Source: Thermoplasmata archaeon (GTDB lineage Archaea; Thermoplasmatota; Thermoplasmata; Lutacidiplasmatales; UBA184). From it: 15,908 bases of DNA. Positions 1 through 6,718 of the stretch are shown in pieces. The stretch covers positions 1-15,908 of the forward strand of contig JASHQF010000126.1 in NCBI GenBank assembly GCA_030037695.1. Direction: 5' to 3'. The notes beneath the pieces were generated by a model. It made no database searches. It was not told the origin of the DNA and saw only the letters and a list, made by a program, of their open reading frames with translations. The stretch's first letter is position 1, and every line of letters begins with the position of its first letter. A program made the translations under genes and the position numbers.

Positions 1-14
1 GGAGGGGCCCCTCC
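1..14. repeat. 14-bp perfect GC palindrome at window edge
   Basis: The first 14 bases read the same on both strands (GGAGGGG followed by CCCCTCC). They lie 21 bp before the first possible start codon of the winged-helix gene. They could be an operator or the end of an upstream unit. The composition is extreme, so chance is also possible. Confidence 0.35.
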
Positions 15-35
15 CCCCGGACCGCCCCGACGCCG

Positions 36-887
36 GTGGCCGCCGCGGGGGCGCCGCGCGGGCTCGTGGCCCTGCGGCGGGGCGGCTCTCTGAGCGATCT
101 GCTGTTCCTCTACGAATGTACGACCCGCGAGATCGCGCATCTTCGGACCGTCGCGGCCGCGCTCGGGGTCACGGTGCAGGCGGTGTCGCACACGTTCCGG
201 GGCCTCCGACGACGGCGGTTCGTGGAGCTGGTCAACGGGCGGTACCGGCCGACCGTCCAGGGGATCGATTTCCTGCACGGCCACCTGGACGATCTCCGCG
301 CGGACCTCGCCCACCGGCTGGAGCGCCTGCACATCGTGCGCACGACCCGGGCGATCGCGGCCGCGCCGATCCGGGCCGGCGCCGAGGTCGCGCTCACGCT
401 CGAGGGGGGGCTCCTGACGGCACGACCCCGCCGGTCCGGCTCAGCGCGCGGGGTCGCGGTGGCCGCGGCCCGGGCGGGCTCGCTCGTCGAGATCGGACGC
501 CTCGAAGGGATCGTTCCCCTCGTGCCCGCCGCCGTGACCGTCGCCACCCTGACGGACCAGGACCTCGTCGACCGCGGACTCGCCCGTCGCTTGGCCCGGG
601 CGGTGCGGTCCCGGCCCGGCCTCATCGCCGCGCTCGGGGTGGAGCCGTACGCGCTCCTCCGGGACGCGGGGGTCGAGGGGGTGCTGCGGTTCGCCGTCGC
701 CGAGACGGCCCGCGACGCCTCGAGGATGGGCGTTCCCGTCACGGTCGTCGTCGTGGAGCGGGACCTGCCCCGGCTCCTCGCGACGTTCGCGGTGGGCGAG
801 GGCCCTCCGCTGGCCGTCGGGCGTCTAACCGGCGTCGGGAGGGCGCGGCGCCGCGGGGCTTCGGGCGGGTCGCTCGGCTCGGAGTAG
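36..887 (+). CDS. Winged-helix transcriptional regulator with C-terminal effector-like domain
   Basis: This is a predicted DNA-binding regulator of 283 aa if it starts at GTG 36. Residues about 18-75 form a winged helix-turn-helix: TREIAHLRTVAAALGVTVQAV looks like helices 1-3, followed by the wing VELVNGRYRPT. The rest (about 110-260) is an alpha/beta domain with GLL-A, GIVPL and GVEPYALLRDAGV-like segments. These recall the archaeal wHTH proteins with a conserved C-terminal domain (the DUF7839-like type), an assignment made from memory. The frame is open to the left edge, so the true start may lie outside the window; GTG 66 is another candidate. Its last 63 bp overlap the 3' end of the convergent ABC ATPase gene. 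The ligand and targets cannot be read from the sequence, and control of the neighbouring importer is only a guess. Confidence 0.72.
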   Translation: MAAAGAPRGLVALRRGGSLSDLLFLYECTTREIAHLRTVAAALGVTVQAVSHTFRGLRRRRFVELVNGRYRPTVQGIDFLHGHLDDLRADLAHRLERLHIVRTTRAIAAAPIRAGAEVALTLEGGLLTARPRRSGSARGVAVAAARAGSLVEIGRLEGIVPLVPAAVTVATLTDQDLVDRGLARRLARAVRSRPGLIAALGVEPYALLRDAGVEGVLRFAVAETARDASRMGVPVTVVVVERDLPRLLATFAVGEGPPLAVGRLTGVGRARRRGASGGSLGSE

Positions 888-2162
888 CGACCCTAGCCCG
901 TCGAGCAGGTCGGCGGGGCTCGCGACCTCGCGCGCCCCCGAGCCGAGCAGTTCGCCGTAGATCCTCGCCGCCGCACCTCCCGTGAAGTCGCGCCGTTCGA
1001 TCGGGGGGGAGGAGGCCAGCCAGAGCGGGACGCGGCCCGCGAACGGCCGCACGTCCTCGAGGTTCGCGAGGTTGGACGGCCCGACCGCGAACGGGGCGAC
1101 GACGATCGCGGCCGCCGCTTCGAGCAGCTGGCGGTTCCTCTCCCGCGCCTCGGGCCCGAGCGGAGCGAACGGTACCTCCTCGGCGACGGGGATCCCGAGC
1201 CCTTCCGCGGTCTCGAGATCGCTGTCGAACAGGTGGAGGGCCCCGGCGCTGAGGCGGTAGCCGGCCTCCGCGAGGGCCCGGAGGTATGGCCCCGCCGCGC
1301 CCCCTCCCCCGACGACGTGAACGCACCCTGCCGACGCCGCGACGCCCGGGGGCTCGGTCGGCAGGGGGTACGGGATCAGCACCGGCACCCCGGTACGCGG
1401 ATCGCTCCTCAGTTCCGCGGCGACCCCCCAGACGCGGCCGAGGAGCTCGCGCGAGATCACGTCGCGGGGTGGGCCGTTCGCCACGACGCGTCCGCGGGAG
1501 AGGACCACGATGCGATCGGCGAACCGGGCCGCGAGGTTGAGGTCGTGCAGCGCGGCGACGATCGCGGTCCCCTGCTCTCGGGCGAGGGCCCGGACCCTCC
1601 CCAGAAGATCGAGCTGGTGGGCGATGTCGAGGTGGGTCGTCGGCTCGTCCAGGAGGAGCAGCGGCGCCTCCTGCGCGAGCGCGCGGGCCAGGATCGCCCG
1701 TTGCCGCTCCCCGCCGCTCACGGACAGGACGCCGTCGGACGCTCGGTCGGCGAGGCCGACCTCCTCGAGCAGACGCAGGGCGAGCCGTCGGTCGTCGGCC
1801 GAGTCGCCCTCGAGCATCCCGCGGTGCGCGTACCGTCCGTAGAGGACGTAGTCGCGGAGCGGCACGTCGTCCCGGGCGGGCTCCTCCTGCGGTACCCAGG
1901 CGACGCGGCGGGCGCGATCGAGGGGGCGGAGCTCCTGCACGCTGCGCCCGAGCAGGTCGATCGTACCGGTGGCGGGAGCGACGAACCCGAGGGCGGCCCG
2001 CAGGAGCGTCGTCTTCCCCGACCCGTTCGGCCCCGCGAGGGCGACGAACTCCCCCGGCGCCACCTCGAGCGAGGCGTCGGTGAGCGCCGACCGATCCCCG
2101 AACCGTACGCTCACGCCGCGCACGGAGAGCGGGGGGACGTCCGCCGAGGCCACGCTAGGCAC
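825..2162 (-). CDS. btuD: ABC transporter ATPase of the BtuD/FecE type with an extra C-terminal domain
   Basis: This is the cytoplasmic ATPase of an importer for cobalamin, haem or a ferric siderophore (445 aa). Residues 8-255 are the nucleotide-binding domain. It has Walker A GPNGSGKTT (44-52), Q-loop Q92, signature VSGGERQ (148-154), Walker B LLLLDEP (168-174), a D-loop (HLD) and switch H206. Residues about 278-430 form a second domain. It starts with VHVVGGGGAAG and continues through YRLSAGALHLFDSD and APFAVGPSNL, like the extended BtuD proteins annotated in haloarchaea (from memory). Plain BtuD/FecE proteins are about 250-270 aa, so this one carries roughly 170 extra residues. The GTG start at 2162 overlaps the permease stop by 8 nt, which indicates translational coupling. 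The cobalamin assignment is an inference; no cobalamin biosynthesis gene is in view. Confidence 0.88.
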   Translation of the reverse strand: MPSVASADVPPLSVRGVSVRFGDRSALTDASLEVAPGEFVALAGPNGSGKTTLLRAALGFVAPATGTIDLLGRSVQELRPLDRARRVAWVPQEEPARDDVPLRDYVLYGRYAHRGMLEGDSADDRRLALRLLEEVGLADRASDGVLSVSGGERQRAILARALAQEAPLLLLDEPTTHLDIAHQLDLLGRVRALAREQGTAIVAALHDLNLAARFADRIVVLSRGRVVANGPPRDVISRELLGRVWGVAAELRSDPRTGVPVLIPYPLPTEPPGVAASAGCVHVVGGGGAAGPYLRALAEAGYRLSAGALHLFDSDLETAEGLGIPVAEEVPFAPLGPEARERNRQLLEAAAAIVVAPFAVGPSNLANLEDVRPFAGRVPLWLASSPPIERRDFTGGAAARIYGELLGSGAREVASPADLLDGLGSLLRAERPARSPAAPRPPDAG

Positions 2163-3228
2163 CCCCCATCGTCGAGCGCCGGCTCTGACGGAAGAGGATG
2201 TAGAGGAAGAACGGCACCCCGGCGAGGGAGGTGAAGATGCCGATCGGGAGCTCCGAGAAGAACAGATCGACGTCCCACGCGACGAGAAGGAAGGCGGCGC
2301 CGACGACGAGCGACCCCGCGAGCACGACCCGGTAGTCGGAGGAGACGAGGCGGCGGACGACGTGGGGGGAGACCAGGCCGACGAAGCCGATGATCCCGGC
2401 GAACGCGACCGCGATCGCGGTCGTCACCGAGGCAAGCAGGATCAAGCGGATCCGGATCGCCCGGGCGTCGACCCCGGCGCTCTGCGCCACCTCGTGACCG
2501 AGCTGGAGGAGGTTCAGCTCGCGCGCGTGGAGGATCGTGAAGAACGAGGCGCCGAGCAGGACGGCGAAGACGATGCCGATCTGCGTCCAGGTGGCGAAGC
2601 TGACGGAGCCCAGGAGCCAGTCGTAGACCTGCTGGCTCCCCTGCTGGTTGAACAACAGGAGGTAGGCCACGATGGCGGAGAGGAGGCTCGACAGCGCGAC
2701 CCCGGCGAGCAGGAGCGTTTCCACCGAGCCGGCCCGGCTCCAGGCGATCGCCAGGATCACGAGACCGGTCGCCACGGAGCCGAGGAAGGCGAACAGCGGG
2801 AGCTCGCCCGTGATCTCCCGCGAGCCGAAGTACAGCACGAAGACGACGACGGCGCCGAGGGTCCCCCCGCTCGAGATCCCGAGGAGGTACGGGTCGGCGA
2901 GCGGATTGCGGAACACGCCCTGGAGGGTCCCGCCGCTGAGCCCGAGCGCCGCCCCGACCCCGATCGCGAGGAGGATCGCGGGCAGGCGGAGCTGCCAGAC
3001 GATGAGCACGTAGGTCGCGCACCGCGCGGCGACGATCCCGGAGCCGCAGGCGTTCGGGAACAGCGCCCCGCGCGTCAGCTCGTGGGCGAGGATCCGGAAG
3101 ACGAGCACGTCGGGGATCGGCGTCGGCCCGAAGGCGGGGGAGACGAACGCGAGCAGGCCGAGGCCCGCCAGGACGAGCCAGAACCACGGTCGACGGGGCC
3201 GGTGGGCCGCCGGCGGTCCGTCCCCCAT
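2155..3228 (-). CDS. FecCD/BtuC-family ABC importer permease
   Basis: This is the membrane channel of the importer (357 aa), with about ten hydrophobic segments as usual for the BtuC fold. Family signatures are clear. RLPAILLAIGVGAALGLSGG followed by TLQGVFRNPLADPYLLGISSG lies at about 81-121. AGVALSSLLSAIVAYL lies mid-protein, and GFVGLVSPHVVRRLV lies near the ATPase-coupling loop. The ATG at 3228 lies 9 nt after the stop of the binding-protein gene, with no Shine-Dalgarno in the gap, and the 3' end overlaps the ATPase gene. The first extracytoplasmic segment holds two cysteines (C61, C70) that might form a disulfide. BtuC, FhuB and FecCD cannot be told apart from the sequence alone, so the substrate stays open. 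Confidence 0.9.
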   Translation of the reverse strand: MGDGPPAAHRPRRPWFWLVLAGLGLLAFVSPAFGPTPIPDVLVFRILAHELTRGALFPNACGSGIVAARCATYVLIVWQLRLPAILLAIGVGAALGLSGGTLQGVFRNPLADPYLLGISSGGTLGAVVVFVLYFGSREITGELPLFAFLGSVATGLVILAIAWSRAGSVETLLLAGVALSSLLSAIVAYLLLFNQQGSQQVYDWLLGSVSFATWTQIGIVFAVLLGASFFTILHARELNLLQLGHEVAQSAGVDARAIRIRLILLASVTTAIAVAFAGIIGFVGLVSPHVVRRLVSSDYRVVLAGSLVVGAAFLLVAWDVDLFFSELPIGIFTSLAGVPFFLYILFRQSRRSTMGGA

Positions 3229-3237
3229 CGGGGGGGC

Positions 3238-4293
3238 CTAGCTCGACGGGTGGAAGAAGCCGACGAGCGCGGGGAGCCCGGCCAGGATCATCGTCGGGTC
3301 CGGCTCGGCGAGCAGGTTGGAATCGATCCCGTAGACGTGGTTGTCCATGACCGCGGTGAGGGACGGCCAGATCACCGAGGCGGCGTACGCGGACTCGTTG
3401 TAGCCGAACGTCCCGTTCGCGTACACGATGACGTCCGGATTCGCGCTCGCCAGCTGCTCGAGCGGGATCGCCGGGTACGGGTTGGGATTGCTAGAGGTGA
3501 TGCTCACCGCCCCCGCGGCGGCGACCAAGGCGGTCCCGAAGACGCCGGCCCCGTACGTGTAGTATCCGGAGACGTTCCCGCTCGGGCCGGTCTCGGGCCC
3601 GTACGTGACGAACGCGGTCGGCCGCGAGGTCGTCCCGTTCACGACGGCGCTCACGTTCGCGAGCTCGGAGGAAAGGGCGGAGTTGAGGGCCGTGGCGGCC
3701 GCCCCCGCTCCGAAGATCTCGCCGAGCAGGGTCACGTCGGCGAGGATCCCCTCCAACGTCGCGGGCTGCAGCATCACGACCGGGATCCCGAGGCCGGTCT
3801 GGATGTCGTTGACCGCCTCCTGGGAGATGATCGTGGAGGCGAAGACGAGCTGGGGGCTCGCGTTCGCGACATCCTCCAGCACGAACGGCAGGGCCTGGAT
3901 GCAGGCGAGCGGGGTGAGGTTCCACAGGGAGATCTGCGTCGCGTTGTAGTCGCCGCCGAGGCCCCCGAAGGCCGTCGGGGAGCAGTCGACCGCGACCACG
4001 TGGGACCGCAGACCGAGCCGATACATCGAGTCCATGATGTTCGGGGAGAGCACCGCGACCCGGCTCGGATCGAACGGCACGGCCACGCAGCGGCCCAGGT
4101 CGTCGGTGACGATGAGATGGCCGGGGGCGGGCGCCCCGGGACAGGCGGCCGGGCCCGGTGCGGTGACCGTGTAGTAGAGCGCGACCCCGCCGGCGGAGGC
4201 GCTGGCCGCGACGACGGCGACGACCGCGAGCCAGGCGAGCGAAGCGCCCTTCGCCGAAGGGGCCGCCGCGGCGGCCGCTGCAGTCAAAGACAT
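3238..4293 (-). CDS. Membrane-anchored substrate-binding protein of the FecCD-type importer (BtuF/FecB fold)
   Basis: This extracellular binding protein (351 aa) delivers ligand to the permease encoded 9 nt downstream. The chosen start is ATG 4293 (MSLTAAAA). An upstream extension to 4431 would run into the tRNA-Trp gene, and an AT-rich promoter sits just above 4293. Residues 18-45 (LAWLAVVAVVAASASAGGVALY) look like an uncleaved N-terminal anchor; no lipobox cysteine is present. The Peripla_BP_2-type domain begins with DDLGRCVAVPFDPSRVAVLSP and MYRLGLRSHVVAVD. Near the C-terminus come IPLEQLASANPDVIVY and AVMDNHVYGID, typical of BtuF/FecB. There are eight N-X-S/T sequons in the mature part, as expected for a glycosylated archaeal surface protein. 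Four cysteines could form disulfides. The ligand is unknown. Confidence 0.87.
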   Translation of the reverse strand: MSLTAAAAAAAPSAKGASLAWLAVVAVVAASASAGGVALYYTVTAPGPAACPGAPAPGHLIVTDDLGRCVAVPFDPSRVAVLSPNIMDSMYRLGLRSHVVAVDCSPTAFGGLGGDYNATQISLWNLTPLACIQALPFVLEDVANASPQLVFASTIISQEAVNDIQTGLGIPVVMLQPATLEGILADVTLLGEIFGAGAAATALNSALSSELANVSAVVNGTTSRPTAFVTYGPETGPSGNVSGYYTYGAGVFGTALVAAAGAVSITSSNPNPYPAIPLEQLASANPDVIVYANGTFGYNESAYAASVIWPSLTAVMDNHVYGIDSNLLAEPDPTMILAGLPALVGFFHPSS

Positions 4294-4307
4294 TAGTCGC
4301 GAGACAA

Positions 4308-4330
4308 ATGATATTTCAGATAAGCTTTCC
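4308..4330 (-). promoter_or_regulatory. Core promoter of the importer operon, probably leaderless
   Basis: On the minus strand GGAAAGCTTATCTG (BRE-like purines, then a TATA-like CTTATCT at 4318-4324) is centred about 28 bp from the ATG at 4293. That would place transcription initiation at or next to the start codon. A second AT-rich stretch, AAATATCATTT (4306-4316), is an imperfect inverted repeat (AAAT/ATTT) between TATA and start, where a metal- or ligand-responsive repressor could bind. The AT-rich island stands out from very GC-rich surroundings. Confidence 0.55.
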
Positions 4331-4423
4331 GCGCGGGCCGGGGCGCGCCCCGGGAACGATCCGACGGGCCCGGACCGGCGGACGATAAACGCTATCTCCC
4401 CGCGCCCGACCGCATCCCACGGT

Positions 4424-4585
4424 GGGAGCATAGGCTAATCTGGCAGACCAGCGGGCTCCAGTCAGGCCGACCTTCGCGGTCGGCCTGGGATTTCGGGTCT
4501 GCAGAGGGACGCTTGCGTCCCTGTGACGAATGACTGGAGCGCGCGGAGAGACCCGCATATCGGGGTTCAAATCCCCGTGCTCCCA
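4424..4585 (+). tRNA. tRNA-Trp(CCA) with an 89-nt intron
   Basis: The acceptor stem GGGAGCA (4424-4430) pairs with TGCTCCC (4578-4584), with discriminator A at 4585. The T arm is CGGGG-TTCAAAT-CCCCG (4561-4577). The anticodon stem GCGGG (4451-4455) pairs with CCCGC (4552-4556). The anticodon loop is C-T-CCA-G, then the intron, then A, giving anticodon CCA at 4458-4460. The D stem GGCT/GACC has one C-A mismatch. The intron, placed at 4462-4550, follows position 37, the usual archaeal site. The spliced RNA would be 73 nt, and CCA is not encoded. The intron holds two strong hairpins (4463-4487 and 4505-4522). The sequence upstream contains a TATA-like GCTATC (4391-4396). Confidence 0.93.
4462..4550 (+). 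other. tRNA-Trp intron
   Basis: The boundaries come from the anticodon stem plus a four-pair helix between CTCC (4456-4459) and GGAG (4545-4548). That helix leaves 3-nt bulges AGT (4460-4462) and AGA (4549-4551), a bulge-helix-bulge geometry. The inner helix expected next to it is poor. The intron contains a 10-bp hairpin CAGGCCGACC/GGTCGGCCTG, a 7-bp hairpin AGGGACG/CGTCCCT, a box-C-like GTGACGA (4523-4529) and TGACTGGAGC (4531-4540). The last is an exact complement of the anticodon-loop stretch 4455-4464. Euryarchaeal tRNA-Trp introns are known to act as box C/D guides. Here no clear CUGA D box is seen. Confidence 0.75.
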
Positions 4586-4666
4586 CCCCCGGCCGATCGC
4601 CGCGCGCTAGGGGGTCCGAGGCTAGGGAGATAAGGCGAGGGCCACGTCACCCTCTCCCGGGGGTCG

Positions 4667-6421
4667 TTGACCGGGACGGGGGCGGGACCCACCGCGCGCC
4701 CGCCACCGCCCGCCGTTCCGCAGCAGGCGCATTCGCTCACCCTGAGCTCGGGGGCCGTCTTCGCCACGGCCCTTCTGATCCAGGTCCTCGGGGTCGTCGG
4801 GAGCATCTTTCTCTACAAGCACATCGGGATCAGCTCGACCGGCATCGCCCTCATCGGGACCGCTCAGCTGTTCCTGCTGCTCGGCTCCTCGATCAACGGG
4901 ATCGGGGATCTCCGCATCGGCTCCGCGTACACCTACTTCCTCGCCCGCGGCAAGGCGCCGGCCGACAACACCGGCACCTACCTCCTGCTCCGTACGAGCA
5001 TGGTCGTCGCGGCCAGCATCACGCTGTTCGCGATCGCCCCGCTCTCGGTCTTCAACCACCATATCGCCTCCGGTCCCGAGCTCGTCTCGCTCGGGGTCTT
5101 CCTCAGCCTCCCGGTGCTCTGGTCGTTCTCGACCGTCTACAACCAGATGTACGTCGGGCTTGGCAACTCGCTCCGAGCGCAGTTCCCGAGCCTGGTCGAG
5201 GCGCTGGTGCGGCTGCCCGTGCTCATCTACGTGGCCTACGACGTCCGGACCCTCGACGGGATCACGATCGCCTACGCGGTCGGGGCGTCCGCCTCGGCCC
5301 TCTACAGCGTCTCCGCCGTCTCCTCTCGCATCCGTAGGTTCTCGCTCCGCGAGGCGATCCACCTGTTCCGGTACGCGTGGCCCCTGATGGGCGGACTGAT
5401 GCTGAACTACCTCGTCACGAACATGGTCCCCCTCATCGTCAACGCGAACCTCGGGGCGACGCAGTTCTCCGTCTTCCTCACGGCGAACGGCTGGCGGGTC
5501 CTCGTGCTCTCGCTCCCGACGGCGGTCGCAACGCCGCTGTTCCCGTACCTCGCTGGGCTCCATCGCCAAGAACGGTACGAGCAGGTCCGGTCCGGCACCT
5601 GGCACGCGCTGCGGTACACCGCGATGCTGCTCGTCCCGGGGGTCGTCGCGCTCGTGACGTACCGGTACCCGTTCCTCAACGTGTTCGCGAACAAGCTGTA
5701 CGCCGGACCGGGGGCATGGCCGCTCACGATCCTGGTCGTCGCCGCGATCCCGCTCTCGTTGAGCCAGATCATCCTCTCGAGCCTCGACGCGATCGGCCGC
5801 CGGCGTCTCGAGCTGTACATCACCGCGGCCCAGGTCATCGTCCTGATCGTCGCGGTCGTGGTGCTGATGCCCCCGTGGGGGATCCTGCCCCGCGCCGACG
5901 GGATCATCGCCGCGTCGATCGCGGTCCTGCTGTCAGGGATCGCCGCGATCACCCTCAACACCTACTTCATGGAGACGCTGATCCGGGTCCATATCGACTT
6001 CAAGTCGATCGTCCGGATCACGGTGAGCGCCGCCGCCTCGTTCGCCTCCCTGTCGTTCGTCAACCACACGAAGATCTTCCCCGTGAAGTCCGGGGTCGAG
6101 CTGCTCGCCGCGGTGTTCATCGGCTTCGGCGTCTACTTCCTCGTCCTCGCGGCGATCGGGGAGCTCACGCAGGAGGACGTCCGTCGGATCGGGGCGTCGC
6201 TGAGCTTGCCCAGCTGGCTGTACGAACGGCTCGCCCGCCTCTGCCGGACCCCCACGACCCCGACCTTGACCCCCGTGGACCTCGAGCGAGCGCCGGGGCT
6301 GAGGAGCCCGGAGTTCCCCGAGCCGTTCAGCGGCACGACCGAGCTCCCTGCGGTCGCCGAATCGGACATGTTGGTGGGCGAGGGGCCCAACGGGGAGGGC
6401 CCGCCGGGCGGCGGCACGTAG
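4667..6421 (+). CDS. MOP-superfamily flippase (polysaccharide/oligosaccharide exporter, Wzx/MviN-like)
   Basis: This is a polytopic membrane protein of 584 aa with roughly twelve to fourteen hydrophobic segments between residues 28 and 505. It starts with SSGAVFATALLIQVLGVVGS and YKHIGISSTGIALIGTAQLF, the N-terminal pattern of polysaccharide-biosynthesis (Wzx-like) flippases. A likely role is moving lipid-linked sugars across the membrane for surface glycan or N-glycan assembly. The multi-sequon binding protein encoded nearby fits an organism that N-glycosylates its surface, but no glycosyltransferase is in view. The start is TTG 4667: no ATG or GTG occurs in frame before the first membrane segment. 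The last 70 or so residues form a Pro/Gly/Thr-rich hydrophilic tail, probably cytoplasmic. A weak TATA-like GATAAG lies at 4629-4634. Confidence 0.82.
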   Translation: MTGTGAGPTARPPPPAVPQQAHSLTLSSGAVFATALLIQVLGVVGSIFLYKHIGISSTGIALIGTAQLFLLLGSSINGIGDLRIGSAYTYFLARGKAPADNTGTYLLLRTSMVVAASITLFAIAPLSVFNHHIASGPELVSLGVFLSLPVLWSFSTVYNQMYVGLGNSLRAQFPSLVEALVRLPVLIYVAYDVRTLDGITIAYAVGASASALYSVSAVSSRIRRFSLREAIHLFRYAWPLMGGLMLNYLVTNMVPLIVNANLGATQFSVFLTANGWRVLVLSLPTAVATPLFPYLAGLHRQERYEQVRSGTWHALRYTAMLLVPGVVALVTYRYPFLNVFANKLYAGPGAWPLTILVVAAIPLSLSQIILSSLDAIGRRRLELYITAAQVIVLIVAVVVLMPPWGILPRADGIIAASIAVLLSGIAAITLNTYFMETLIRVHIDFKSIVRITVSAAASFASLSFVNHTKIFPVKSGVELLAAVFIGFGVYFLVLAAIGELTQEDVRRIGASLSLPSWLYERLARLCRTPTTPTLTPVDLERAPGLRSPEFPEPFSGTTELPAVAESDMLVGEGPNGEGPPGGGT

Positions 6422-6718
6422 CCCGAACGCCGGACGCCCTCGCAATGGGGTGGGCAGGCGTTAAGCCGACCGACTGTTCCGCTGCCGGCGGAAAGTGGCC
6501 CATGCTCGCTCTCCTCTCCTCGCCCCCGGCGGCGGGTCGATCGACCCGGGGGCCGGGTGCGGGTCGTTCGCGGCGTACCCTCTCGGGAGGGGTTCGGAAC
6601 CCCCTCGGGGACGCCGGGAGCCCGTGGGCCTGAGGGCGGGCCCCGACGTCCGGTCGAGTCCTCGCAGGCTGCGAACGGACGTCGGGCGCTCGAGCCCCGA
6701 CCCGGGGAGGGCGGGTCG
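6422..6718. promoter_or_regulatory. Leader and control region of the ABC-2 export operon
   Basis: This is a 297-bp gap with no convincing gene; in-frame extension of the ATPase to 6557 gives only low-complexity Gly/Arg/Pro sequence. A TATA-like GTTAAG (6460-6465) would start transcription near 6489, giving a leader of about 230 nt. Three inverted repeats are visible. They are TTCCGC-5 nt-GCGGAA (6477-6493), a 16-bp perfect palindrome centred on TCGATCGA (6533-6548), and GGGGTTC-G-GAACCCC (6589-6603). A Shine-Dalgarno GGGGAGGG (6704-6711) lies 7 nt before the GTG at 6719. Confidence 0.5.

Noticed and set aside
4261..4276. 16-bp perfect palindrome GGCCGCCG/CGGCGGCC
   Set aside because: It lies inside the alanine-run codons of the binding protein and is explained by GCN repeats.
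1969..4296. Very long plus-strand open frame (775 codons) opposite the importer operon
   Set aside because: Its translation is a low-complexity run of Glu, Asp, Arg and Gly, the usual mirror of GC-rich coding sequence. The minus strand carries three clear family members over the same span.
4294..4431. Upstream extension of the binding-protein gene to 4431
   Set aside because: It would run into the 5' end of tRNA-Trp and cross the AT-rich promoter. The signal anchor follows naturally from ATG 4293.
4460..4551. Fully canonical bulge-helix-bulge at the tRNA-Trp intron
   Set aside because: The outer stem, a 4-bp helix and two 3-nt bulges can be drawn, but the inner helix next to bulge one does not pair (C4463 faces C4544). 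I therefore call the motif relaxed.
6557..6718. Upstream extension of the exporter ATPase to GTG 6557
   Set aside because: The extra 54 residues are low-complexity Gly/Arg/Pro, and a good Shine-Dalgarno stands before GTG 6719.
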